Shown one piece after another: positions 1 through 6,373 of a stretch of 7,440 nucleotides of DNA. How positions within the stretch are numbered: the stretch's first letter is position 1; each line of letters begins with the position of its first letter. Where the stretch lies: positions 1-7,440 of the forward strand of contig CAZGKY010000110.1 of assembly GCA_964525625.1 (NCBI GenBank). The letters are read 5' to 3'. The stretch comes from Stramentimicrobium sp964525625. Its GTDB lineage: Bacteria; Atribacterota; Phoenicimicrobiia; Phoenicimicrobiales; Stramentimicrobiaceae. The position numbers were made by a program, and so were the translations under genes. Under the pieces are notes generated by a model that saw only the letters and a list, made by a program, of their open reading frames with translations, was not told where the DNA came from and did not search any database.

Positions 1-1418
1 ACTCCCAATATTCTCATAGCGTCAAACAAAGTCTTTCCGTTATGTTTAAAAGACACCGCAGTATGGTGAGGAAATCTCTTCTCAATTAGGACATAACGAT
101 AGAATCTCGCCATCTCTTTAATGGCAAATATGCCAATTCCTCCAAAAGATTGGGGATTTATATCCAGCACTTCACCTTCAGCAATATAGCTTTTTAACTC
201 ACCTTCCACAGTTGCCTGTAACCTGAAGATAGTAATATCTCCAGGGATAATTGTGCCTTCTAGATTGCCTCGGGAAATATCTGGTTCCTTATCCTTTTCC
301 AAAAAACGATGCATAATTAATTGATATTTTAACTCTCCGTTCTTTAAATAGCAAGAAGGCGTATTCCCACAATGAAATCCCATAAATAAATCATCTAATG
401 TATAATTCTTTGTTTTATCCTTATTTTCTTCATAAATATCCCGAGGAACAGTATTATTTATATCCAGGAGAGTAGGGGGGAGCTGGGAGGCAAGCGCAAT
501 AATATACTCACTTAATGCTCCATAGATATCTGTTTCACAGGCAATAGGTATACCTCTACTGGCAAATCTAGAATTAACATAACAGGGTACAAAGCCAAAT
601 TGAGTTTGAAAAGCTGGCCAACACTTATTGGCAAACACCGCAAATTGGAATGCTCCTAGATTCTTTTCCAGTAAATCTTGTAGAGTAACCTCATATTGTG
701 CCAGTTTGGGAATCACTTCTGGATATCTGATTCTCGTTCCTAATTCCTGCTTCATATCCTGAATAACTTCCGGTATCCTGGAATCATCCTTATGATTAAG
801 AAAAGCCTCCAAGAGATCCAGCTCTGAATTTTCCATTACCTCTATTCCTAAATCATACAGTGGTTTTAAAGGAGCATGGCAAGTCAAGAAGTCTTGAGGT
901 CTTGGTCCAAATGTAATTATCTTCAGACTCTTCAATCCTAATAATATTCGGACTATAGAGTCGAAATCGGAAATCATTTCCGCAATTTCTTCAGGTGTGC
1001 CCACAGGATATTTGGGAATATATGGGCTTAACCCCTTAAGTCCTATATTATAGGAAGCACTCAACAGACCGCAGTAAGCATCACCTCGTCCTTCAATTAA
1101 ATCTTTTCCAGTATCTTCAGCGGCTGCTACAAACATAGTTGGTCCAGAAAATTTCTGGGCAAGCAACGTTTCCGGGCCTTCTGGTCCAAAATTACCCAGA
1201 TATATTACCAGGGCATTAACCTTTTCCTGTTCTAATTCTTTTAAAGCATTAAGTACATCTTTTTCGTTTTCCACTATGGTATTAATACCGAAAAGAGAGA
1301 TATGTTTATTTTCACATTCTTTTAATAGCCTATCTCTTCTATTTTTACTCAAATCAATGGGAAAACAATCTCGACTTACCGCTACTAAGCCCATTTTAAC
1401 TTCAGGTAAATTAATCAT
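1..1418 (-). CDS. L-fucose/L-arabinose isomerase-like sugar isomerase (3' end cut by window edge)
   Basis: Read by hand as an uninterrupted frame of 472 codons to the left edge, so the C-terminus is missing; the family is usually around 480-500 residues, so little is lost. The protein looks like the FucI/AraA fold family (COG2407-like), cytoplasmic, expected to interconvert an aldose and a ketose using a divalent metal. Visible: an N-terminal alpha/beta half with VNALVIYLGNFGPEG (~67-81); ACETDIYGAL (~293-302); LLDINN (~317-322); FHCGNTPSCY (~348-357); and FPHHTAVSF (~449-457). Glu295 and Asp319 are 24 residues apart, the same spacing as the metal ligands Glu337/Asp361 of E. coli FucI; His451/452 near the end is a candidate third ligand. 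Two in-frame ATGs exist (first bases 1424 and 1418); AGGAGG abuts the first directly and sits 6 bases before the second, so 1418 is preferred. It follows the CUT2 permease by about 70 bases, which suggests it acts on that transporter's sugar. The exact substrate (fucose, arabinose or other) cannot be read from sequence. Confidence 0.8.
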   Translation of the reverse strand, partial: MINLPEVKMGLVAVSRDCFPIDLSKNRRDRLLKECENKHISLFGINTIVENEKDVLNALKELEQEKVNALVIYLGNFGPEGPETLLAQKFSGPTMFVAAAEDTGKDLIEGRGDAYCGLLSASYNIGLKGLSPYIPKYPVGTPEEIAEMISDFDSIVRILLGLKSLKIITFGPRPQDFLTCHAPLKPLYDLGIEVMENSELDLLEAFLNHKDDSRIPEVIQDMKQELGTRIRYPEVIPKLAQYEVTLQDLLEKNLGAFQFAVFANKCWPAFQTQFGFVPCYVNSRFASRGIPIACETDIYGALSEYIIALASQLPPTLLDINNTVPRDIYEENKDKTKNYTLDDLFMGFHCGNTPSCYLKNGELKYQLIMHRFLEKDKEPDISRGNLEGTIIPGDITIFRLQATVEGELKSYIAEGEVLDINPQSFGGIGIFAIKEMARFYRYVLIEKRFPHHTAVSFKHNGKTLFDAMRILG

Positions 1419-1424
1419 TTTCAT

Positions 1425-1430
1425 CCTCCT
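1425..1430 (-). promoter_or_regulatory. Ribosome binding site of the isomerase
   Basis: Perfect AGGAGG on the minus strand. It touches the upstream ATG (zero spacing) but lies 6 bases before the second in-frame ATG, which decides the start at 1418. Confidence 0.75.
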
Positions 1431-1487
1431 GTCTCTAAAAATATTTATCAAGATCAAGGTTTAAGGTCTAAATAAACTAAAATATTC

Positions 1488-2465
1488 CTAACTTCCTTTT
1501 CTTCTTTTGGCTAAGGTATGAATAATTACTGAGACTATTATTAAGATACCGCATACAAATTGTGTCCAGAAACCAGATAATCCAGCCGCTACGATACCTG
1601 CTTCTAAAGAACCGATAATAAAAGCACCAATAAAGGTCCCTTCTATATTGGCATCTCCACCAAACATAGAGGTTCCACCTACGAAAACAGCGGCCATTAC
1701 CATCATCAAATACCCCTCACCCATGGTAGGCCACCAGGTTCTCATCCGATAACAACTAATTATCCCGGCAAAAGCTGCTACTACCGCCATCAAGATAAAG
1801 ACCATAGTTTTCATTCTATTAACATTTACTCCCATCATCCGAGCAGCTTCCTGGTTATCTCCAATAAATAAGGCCTGTTCACCAAACTTGTGCCTCATCA
1901 GTAAAAAATAGAAAAAGACGGCTAATCCTAAAAACCAGAGAGATTGTACCGGTATAACCCATAACTTCTCAGCAAATATTTTATAGGAAAAGGTACTGTC
2001 GAGAGGGACTCTTTTTGCTAAACCCCGAGATATAATATTACTGAAACCTCGAATTAAAAACTGCATCCCCAGGGTAGCTACTATAGAAGGAATGCCTATA
2101 ATGGTAACCAATGTCCCATTAATAAAACCTACAACTGCTCCAGATAGAAGACTGATTATAAAAGCCAAAACAATGTTTTGGGTGGTTTCAAACACTAATA
2201 CAAAAATATAACCTGATAAAGCCATAACTGAGGGAAAAGAAAGGTCAATCTCCCCCATAGCCAGTACAAAAGTCAACCCCAGAGCCATAAATCCCATTAT
2301 AGGAACTGTAGACAGGAATGCCTGGTATATTCTTCCTTTTAAAAAAACTTCCGGGCTGGTAAGCATAAATAAACCAAAAATACTGACAGCCATAATCAAT
2401 AAGGCAATCTGGGATTTGTATTTTGTAGTGATTTTACTTTTTACATTATTATTTAAATTTCCCAT
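1488..2465 (-). CDS. CUT2-family sugar ABC transporter permease (RbsC/FrcC-like)
   Basis: Membrane-spanning subunit of a monosaccharide importer, 325 residues, the normal length for BPD_transp_2 permeases such as RbsC. After a short charged N-terminus the protein is a run of hydrophobic segments. Family landmarks are clear: GEIDLSFPSVMALSGY (71-86, the counterpart of GGIDLSVGS in RbsC), NGTLVTIIGIPSIVATLGM (116-134), the cytoplasmic coupling loop around IGDNQEAARMMGVNVNRMK (201-219), and VFVGGTSMFGGDANIEGTF (260-278). The C-terminus is basic (AKRRKGS). The ATG lies a single base after the ATPase stop codon, and its ribosome binding site (AGGAAAGGGA) is inside the end of the ATPase gene, so the two are likely translationally coupled and made in similar amounts. 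Family assignment is firm. The sugar is not determined by the permease; the downstream isomerase suggests a pentose or deoxyhexose. Confidence 0.93.
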   Translation of the reverse strand: MGNLNNNVKSKITTKYKSQIALLIMAVSIFGLFMLTSPEVFLKGRIYQAFLSTVPIMGFMALGLTFVLAMGEIDLSFPSVMALSGYIFVLVFETTQNIVLAFIISLLSGAVVGFINGTLVTIIGIPSIVATLGMQFLIRGFSNIISRGLAKRVPLDSTFSYKIFAEKLWVIPVQSLWFLGLAVFFYFLLMRHKFGEQALFIGDNQEAARMMGVNVNRMKTMVFILMAVVAAFAGIISCYRMRTWWPTMGEGYLMMVMAAVFVGGTSMFGGDANIEGTFIGAFIIGSLEAGIVAAGLSGFWTQFVCGILIIVSVIIHTLAKRRKGS

Positions 2466-2466
2466 C

Positions 2467-3249
2467 TTATAATTCCCTTTCCTCTTGACTAACTGGTTTT
2501 CCCTGTTCCGTATGCCTGATTAATTCTTCACTAAGCTCATGTAAAGATATATCTTTACGCAGATAGGTACCTACAATCTTCCCACGATCAATCACCACAA
2601 AACGATCAGAAACTGGATATATATTGGCAATATTATGGGAGATATAAATACAGGATTTTCCTCTCTCCTTAATATCCTGAATAAACTTCAATACTTTATT
2701 GACTTCCTGTAAGGACAAAGCCATAGTTGGTTCGTCCAATATAACCAGGTCTGCTTCAAAATACATTGCTCGGGAGATAGCTACCCCTTCTCTTTCTCCA
2801 CCGGATAAGGTTCTAATTGTTGAATCAGCATCTGCACCTATACCTCTAAATCCAATGGAAACTCTCATAATTTTATTGGTTTCTTCTTTTTCTTTCTTGA
2901 TATTAATAAAACCTAATTTATTAGTAATCTGTCTGCCAATAAAGATATTTCTCCATAAAGTCTGTTTTTCAGCCAAAGCTTTTTCTTGATATACAGTCTC
3001 CACGCCTAAACTGTGGGCTACCTTGACTGAATATTTTTTCGGATCGATCTTTGTGCCCTTAATATACATTTCACCTTGATCAAAGGAATGCACTCCAGAA
3101 ATAATTTTAATTAAGGTAGATTTTCCTGCACCATTATCCCCTAATAGACCCACTACTTCATTGTAACCGACCTCAAAATCTATACCTCTTAAGGCAACTA
3201 CTCCGTCAAAAGATTTATAAATATTTTTCATCTCTAACAATTTTTCCAT
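2467..3249 (-). CDS. CUT2 sugar ABC transporter ATP-binding protein, single-domain (FrcA-like)
   Basis: Cytoplasmic ATPase that powers the adjacent permease. All nucleotide-binding motifs are intact: Walker A GDNGAGKST (37-45), Q-loop TVYQEKALAE with Gln88, signature LSGGEREGVAISRA (148-161), Walker B LVILDEP (168-174) and switch His205 (YISHN). At 260 residues it carries one ABC domain. Most CUT2 ATPases (RbsA, MglA, XylG, AraG) are about 500 residues with two fused domains; the short form matches FrcA of the fructose system FrcBCA, where a homodimer would supply both sites. GDNGAGKST and ETVYQ are also typical of that branch. The signature has GERE where many relatives have GQRQ; I take this as a subfamily variant, not a defect. 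GGGGAG lies 8 bases before the ATG at 3249. It is separated from the binding-protein gene by 94 bases containing a strong hairpin, and runs into the permease with a one-base gap. Confidence 0.95.
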   Translation of the reverse strand: MEKLLEMKNIYKSFDGVVALRGIDFEVGYNEVVGLLGDNGAGKSTLIKIISGVHSFDQGEMYIKGTKIDPKKYSVKVAHSLGVETVYQEKALAEKQTLWRNIFIGRQITNKLGFINIKKEKEETNKIMRVSIGFRGIGADADSTIRTLSGGEREGVAISRAMYFEADLVILDEPTMALSLQEVNKVLKFIQDIKERGKSCIYISHNIANIYPVSDRFVVIDRGKIVGTYLRKDISLHELSEELIRHTEQGKPVSQEEREL

Positions 3250-3292
3250 TAGAAAATCTCCCCTTCTTTATTAACAAGTTAAGGTTTTTGGG

Positions 3293-3331
3293 TTTCTTGC
3301 AGGGAGAATTGATGCATCTCCCTGCAAGAAA
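3293..3331 (-). promoter_or_regulatory. Perfect 15-bp hairpin after the CUT2 binding-protein gene
   Basis: Arms 3293-3307 and 3317-3331 are exact reverse complements (TTTCTTGCAGGGAGA / TCTCCCTGCAAGAAA) around a 9-base loop. In the minus-strand transcript the stem begins 12 bases after the binding-protein stop and ends about 43 bases before the ATPase start. The bases after it are ACCCAAAAACC, with no U-run in either direction, so it does not look like an intrinsic terminator. A 3' mRNA-stabilising or processing hairpin that boosts binding protein over ATPase and permease is the best reading, as known for other sugar importers. The structure is seen; its role is inferred. Confidence 0.7.
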
Positions 3332-3343
3332 TAGGCCTTAATG

Positions 3344-4339
3344 TTACCTTAACCCTTGCTCAGCTAAAGGAGCTACTATATCGATATTGTCCTTGCTAAT
3401 TAATCCACCGCCAGTATCAATATGTAGTCCGGAAAAACCATATTTTTTGGTCAAATAGATTTGCATAATAGGCAGGAAACCTTGTAAGAATGGTTGTTGA
3501 TCTAAAACCAGGTCGGTATAACCAGTTTTGATACTTTCTACTACCGGTGCAGAGAGGTCAAAACCAGCTCCAAAAATATCATCAGGACCTAATCCTGCTG
3601 TCTCAAAATATACCCGCTGAGAAGAAGTTAAATTACCATGATCAGTCACTACTACTTTGCAATCAGGATTAGCCTGAAGATAACCAGCAATTACTGGGAT
3701 ACCGTTGGCTGCATCCTTATCTACTTCTGCTGAAATTTCCAGGTAATCAACTTTAACTCCTATTTCTTCAAAAGCATCTATGACTCCTTTAGTTCTCAAT
3801 CCTCTGGTGGGTTGGGACAATAAACCCCAGACCATGGCCTTATCCCCAGCCTTTAAGCCTGCTCTTGTGATAGTCCCAGTACCAAGGGTATAACCTGATT
3901 CATATAATTCTTGACCGACATATCCAAACCCTTGAGCAGCATAGGCTTTTTCCAGTTCGGGCAAGGTGGTGTTCTGGCTGGTAACAATGATTCCCAGTTT
4001 CACAGCTTCTTCCACAAAAGGCCTATATGCCTCGCTCCCTGGATGACCCATAATGGCTATTCCATCAGGTCGAGCAGCTACAGCTTGTTGGAATTGATCC
4101 ACCATCTTTTCTGGACTCCAGTCAGACCATAGATATCTGATTTCCACCCTGTTTCCTAATATTTCTGCTGCAGCTTGAGCACCATTATAAACAACACTTG
4201 CAAAGGTACAGCCTGGTGAACCACCCGGGAAAAAATAAATTACTATCGGTTTTTCACTGGTCTGAGCAGTAGTGGGTAATGCCAATAGTGTAACACAACT
4301 AAAAATCAGTAAAAATAGCAAAGTAATTTTTCTTAACAT
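3344..4339 (-). CDS. CUT2-family sugar ABC transporter substrate-binding protein (RbsB/FrcB-like)
   Basis: Exported sugar receptor of the CUT2 importer, 331 residues, usual length for Peripla_BP_4 proteins. The N-terminus is a signal peptide: MLRK, a hydrophobic stretch 5-21, and a likely signal peptidase I site after TTA (Ala25). Cys15 in LIFSC is a weak lipobox alternative with a poor residue at -2. The mature part has the two-lobe sugar-binding layout: PIVIYFFPGGSPGCTFASVV (31-50, first strand and ligand loop), RPDGIAIMGHPG (90-101), TRGLRTKGVIDAFEE (178-192), CKVVVTDHGN (227-236), FGAGFDLSAPVVESIKTG (256-273) and VLDQQPFLQGF (278-288), the last two very typical of the family. The first strand reads YFFPGG and not the commoner form, so it is a divergent member of unknown ligand. 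The start ATG is preceded in frame by a stop one codon upstream, so no longer form is possible. It precedes its ATPase and permease, separated by a hairpin. Confidence 0.92.
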   Translation of the reverse strand: MLRKITLLFLLIFSCVTLLALPTTAQTSEKPIVIYFFPGGSPGCTFASVVYNGAQAAAEILGNRVEIRYLWSDWSPEKMVDQFQQAVAARPDGIAIMGHPGSEAYRPFVEEAVKLGIIVTSQNTTLPELEKAYAAQGFGYVGQELYESGYTLGTGTITRAGLKAGDKAMVWGLLSQPTRGLRTKGVIDAFEEIGVKVDYLEISAEVDKDAANGIPVIAGYLQANPDCKVVVTDHGNLTSSQRVYFETAGLGPDDIFGAGFDLSAPVVESIKTGYTDLVLDQQPFLQGFLPIMQIYLTKKYGFSGLHIDTGGGLISKDNIDIVAPLAEQGLR

Positions 4340-4353
4340 AATTTATTATTTAA

Positions 4354-4359
4354 CCTCCT
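4354..4359 (-). promoter_or_regulatory. Ribosome binding site of the CUT2 binding protein, long spacing
   Basis: AGGAGG on the minus strand, 14 AT-only bases before the ATG at 4339. This is longer than the usual 5-9. The in-frame TAA just upstream of the ATG rules out an earlier start, and no nearer Shine-Dalgarno sequence is seen. Confidence 0.6.
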
Positions 4360-4393
4360 ATTAAATTTTTTGAATAGTTTTTTCTAACAATTT

Positions 4394-4442
4394 TAGTAAA
4401 GAGTATTTGAAATAATTTTTTTCTTTTTCACCTCCTTTACTA
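4394..4442 (-). promoter_or_regulatory. Possible stem-loop enclosing an orphan Shine-Dalgarno sequence
   Basis: In the 139-base gap ahead of the CUT2 binding protein, AAAGGAGG (plus positions 4431-4438) is a near-perfect ribosome binding site with no gene behind it. The only following frame is a GTG directly overlapping it, which reads about twelve codons (starting V-K-K-K-I-I-S) to a stop. TAGTAAAGGAG (4432-4442) can pair with CTCTTTACTA (4394-4403) as a 10-bp stem with one bulged G, hiding most of the site; the loop is A-rich and about 28 bases. It could be a decayed start of a binding protein, a leader peptide, or chance in AT-rich DNA. I found no convincing promoter in this gap. Confidence 0.3.
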
Positions 4443-4478
4443 TCAGGCTCTTTCCCAATTTTCCTGTTAATCTGCCAA

Positions 4479-5330
4479 TTATTCTTTCAATGCCCCTGCA
4501 GTTAAACCTTTAATCAACCTTTTTTGAACCAGAGCAAAGAGAATCAAAGTTGGAATAATAGTAAGTGTAGCAACAGCACAAACCTGTCCCCAGCGAATCA
4601 ATAAAGAAGCAGAAAGACGGCTGATAATAAGAGTCAAGGTAGCTGTATTCTGACTCTGACTGATCACAGAGACAATGAGATAATCACCCCAGGAAACTAC
4701 AAAAGAATAAAAAGCTACTACCATCACACCTGGTTCAGCAATAGGCAAAATAACATATATTAGTCTCTGCAAAAGATTACCCCCATCAATTTCGGCAGCA
4801 TTATCTAAATCAATTGGTATGGTATCAAAATAACCCTTTAACATCCACATAGAAAATGGTAGAACAAGAATTAATTGAGTAAGAACGATACCAATAGTTT
4901 TATCCATTAAGTTTAAAGAAAAAATAACCAAAAAAAGAGGTATTAAAAGGAGAACCTGGGGAAACATTTGAGCTGAAAAAATTCCAATAATAATAGGTTT
5001 TTTCCCCTTAATAGTATAACGACTTAACCCATAAGCCCCGAATATAGAGACAGCTAAAGAAATAATAGTGACTAGACTGGAAATTTTTATTGAATTTAGA
5101 AAATATCTTGGAAAATCAGTAACACTAAATATTCTATAATAATTGTTCAAGGTAAACCCTGCCAATGGTGCTAAAATTTTTCCGGTAAAAATTGATTCTT
5201 GTGTTCTAAAAGAACAATAACAGATCCAGACCATTGGTAGGATAAAAAAACAAAGGGAAAGAAGAATAACGAGATAGGCAATAATTGTGTTACGTGTTTT
5301 AATCTGTTTTTTGTTCAATTTCAAATTCAT
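4479..5330 (-). CDS. CUT1-family sugar ABC transporter permease, MalG-like
   Basis: Second membrane subunit of the oligosaccharide-type importer, 283 residues, standard MalG/UgpE length with about six membrane segments (roughly 15-36, 80-103, 113-135, 143-163, 197-220 and 250-270). The ATPase-coupling EAA loop is at 178-200 (NAAEIDGGNLLQRLIYVILP and following), and the C-terminus QKRLIKGLTAGALKE is highly typical of MalG-type proteins. FRTQESIF near residue 41 and FPRYFLNSIKIS (73-84) also fit. In the EAA loop the first Glu is Asn, while its partner permease has the canonical EAA. Its ATG overlaps the upstream permease stop by one base (TAATG), with a purine-rich AAAAGGGAGAG about 10 bases earlier, so the two permeases are coupled and form the heterodimeric channel. 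Substrate unknown; CUT1 systems take up di- and oligosaccharides, glycerol phosphate or polyols. Confidence 0.94.
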   Translation of the reverse strand: MNLKLNKKQIKTRNTIIAYLVILLSLCFFILPMVWICYCSFRTQESIFTGKILAPLAGFTLNNYYRIFSVTDFPRYFLNSIKISSLVTIISLAVSIFGAYGLSRYTIKGKKPIIIGIFSAQMFPQVLLLIPLFLVIFSLNLMDKTIGIVLTQLILVLPFSMWMLKGYFDTIPIDLDNAAEIDGGNLLQRLIYVILPIAEPGVMVVAFYSFVVSWGDYLIVSVISQSQNTATLTLIISRLSASLLIRWGQVCAVATLTIIPTLILFALVQKRLIKGLTAGALKE

Positions 5331-6199
5331 TATCGTATATACTCTCCCTTTTCCTGAATAATCAAATAAATTATCAAATAAATGCTTAAAATAATAAGCA
5401 TAATAGTTCCTATACTTGCAGCATAACCCGCAGCATAATTAACCCAGCTTTGTCGGTAAACATAAACAGGAAGGACATCAGTCCTGTTAATAGGTCCTCC
5501 TCCAGTTGCCAGATAAATAAAGTCAAAATTATTAAAGGTCCATAAAACATGTATAGTAACCATTACAATTATCATGTTTTTAATTCCCGGTAATGTGATA
5601 TACCAAAAATTTTGCCAGGGATTTGCTCCATCAATTTCTGCGGCTTCATATAAACTGTCGGGAATGGTCTGCATTGCTGCAAAAAAAGCGATGCCATAAA
5701 AGGGTACATTTCTCCATAAGTGTAACAAAACAATAAAAGAAAAAGCTGTTTTGGGATCCCCAAACCAGTATTTTACTATATTTCCTAATCCTATATTTCT
5801 TAAAATAACATTAATAAAACCAACATCGGGTTGAGCCATAAATTTAAATATAGTTACCGTTGCAGCAACAGGGATTACCCAGCTAGCCATAATTATGCTT
5901 TTAAAAAAAGGCATTCCCGGTATTTCTTGTTTTAAAGTCCAAGCCAGAACAAGCCCTAATAATAATTGTAAAACTACTACAATGGTAGTTAATTTTATTG
6001 AATTACGTAGTGACAGCCAGAAAATGGGATCCCTTGCCATCTGACGGTAATTATCCAGGCCAACATAATTATAGACCGTCCTGAGCATACTCTTATCAGT
6101 AAAGGATACTCTAATGCCATCTACTAAGGGATATAAAGTAAAAATACCCATTATGATAATAGCCGGGATAATTAAATAATAACCTTTCCTTTTGTCCAT
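5330..6199 (-). CDS. CUT1-family sugar ABC transporter permease, MalF/UgpA-like
   Basis: First membrane subunit of the CUT1 importer, 289 residues, typical of the short MalF-type (UgpA/MsmF) without the large periplasmic loop of E. coli MalF. Landmarks: N-terminal membrane segment YYLIIPAIIIMGIFTLYPLV (7-26), YVGLDNYRQM (45-54), LRNSIKLT (64-71), then the EAA coupling loop LYEAAEIDGANPWQNFWYIT (183-202), which matches the family consensus fully, and YLATGGGPINRTDVLPVYVY (229-248), the conserved GGP segment. About six membrane spans are expected. The ribosome binding site is a weak purine stretch (AGGAAAGAAAAAGAG) ending 3 bases before the ATG. It is separated from the binding-protein gene by 174 bases with a strong hairpin and an AT-rich repeat pair, and overlaps the MalG-like gene by one base. 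No CUT1 ATPase is next to it. Confidence 0.94.
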   Translation of the reverse strand: MDKRKGYYLIIPAIIIMGIFTLYPLVDGIRVSFTDKSMLRTVYNYVGLDNYRQMARDPIFWLSLRNSIKLTTIVVVLQLLLGLVLAWTLKQEIPGMPFFKSIIMASWVIPVAATVTIFKFMAQPDVGFINVILRNIGLGNIVKYWFGDPKTAFSFIVLLHLWRNVPFYGIAFFAAMQTIPDSLYEAAEIDGANPWQNFWYITLPGIKNMIIVMVTIHVLWTFNNFDFIYLATGGGPINRTDVLPVYVYRQSWVNYAAGYAASIGTIMLIILSIYLIIYLIIQEKGEYIR

Positions 6200-6236
6200 T
6201 TACTCTTTTTCTTTCCTTAAATTAAAGTTAAATATC

Positions 6237-6252
6237 AGTGGTAAAGTGGTAA
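6237..6252. repeat. 8-base tandem repeat in the binding protein-permease gap
   Basis: AGTGGTAA occurs twice in direct succession (plus strand 6237-6244 and 6245-6252), 38-53 bases upstream of the MalF-like start. Short enough to be chance; a pair of regulator half-sites is possible but unsupported. Confidence 0.35.
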
Positions 6253-6259
6253 AACAGAA

Positions 6260-6303
6260 TTATCTATTATTATCTACTAAGTATTATATTATTATTTACT
6301 AAG
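6260..6303. repeat. 22-base imperfect tandem repeat, two copies
   Basis: Plus-strand 6260-6281 and 6282-6303 match at 18 of 22 positions and both end in ACTAAG. It fills the AT-rich middle of the gap between the CUT1 binding protein and its permeases. One copy contains TATAAT on the minus strand (6283-6288), but no -35 element is found at a suitable distance, so I do not call a promoter. Confidence 0.45.
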
Positions 6304-6325
6304 CTTATAGATTTTTTTGGTTTAT

Positions 6326-6367
6326 TTTATTGAAAAGGAGTGGGAGACCCCACTCCTTTTCAATAAA
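6326..6367 (-). terminator. Perfect 19-bp hairpin after the CUT1 binding-protein gene (leaky terminator or mRNA stabiliser)
   Basis: Arms 6326-6344 and 6349-6367 are exact reverse complements around a 4-base loop; the GC-rich core is GGAGTGGG / CCCACTCC, flanked by AAAA and TTTT. In the minus-strand transcript it begins 6 bases after the binding-protein stop. The core followed by TTTTCAATAAAA resembles an intrinsic terminator with a weak U-tract, so partial termination is plausible, and the pairing beyond the U-tract would also protect the 3' end. Because the permeases lie downstream on the same strand with no clear promoter, full termination is unlikely. Confidence 0.65.
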
Positions 6368-6373
6368 TTATCC

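Noticed and set aside
1276..1464. Plus-strand open frame of 62 codons
   Set aside because: It lies mostly opposite the start of the isomerase gene, has no ribosome binding site and a low-complexity composition; a shadow frame.
1441..1487. Weak AT-only inverted repeat and doubled CTTGAT between the CUT2 permease and the isomerase
   Set aside because: A 7-bp all-AT pairing with a loop of nearly 40 bases and a 6-base repeat are expected by chance in this composition.
2699..2989. Plus-strand open frame of 96 codons
   Set aside because: Entirely antisense to the well-supported ATPase, covering its Q-loop to Walker B region; no family resemblance.
3911..4132. Plus-strand open frame of 73 codons
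   Set aside because: Entirely antisense to the CUT2 binding protein; no ribosome binding site or recognisable motif.
4340..4478. A sigma-70 type promoter ahead of the CUT2 binding protein
   Set aside because: Candidate pairs such as TTTACT with TATTCA at 18 bases match too few consensus positions to report; a promoter may exist but is not visible.
5572..5763. Minus-strand open frame of 63 codons
   Set aside because: An alternative frame inside the MalF-like permease, which has clear family motifs across this stretch.
6283..6311. TATAAT as a promoter for the CUT1 permeases
   Set aside because: No -35-like hexamer lies 16-18 bases upstream and the region is almost pure AT, where TATAAT is expected by chance.
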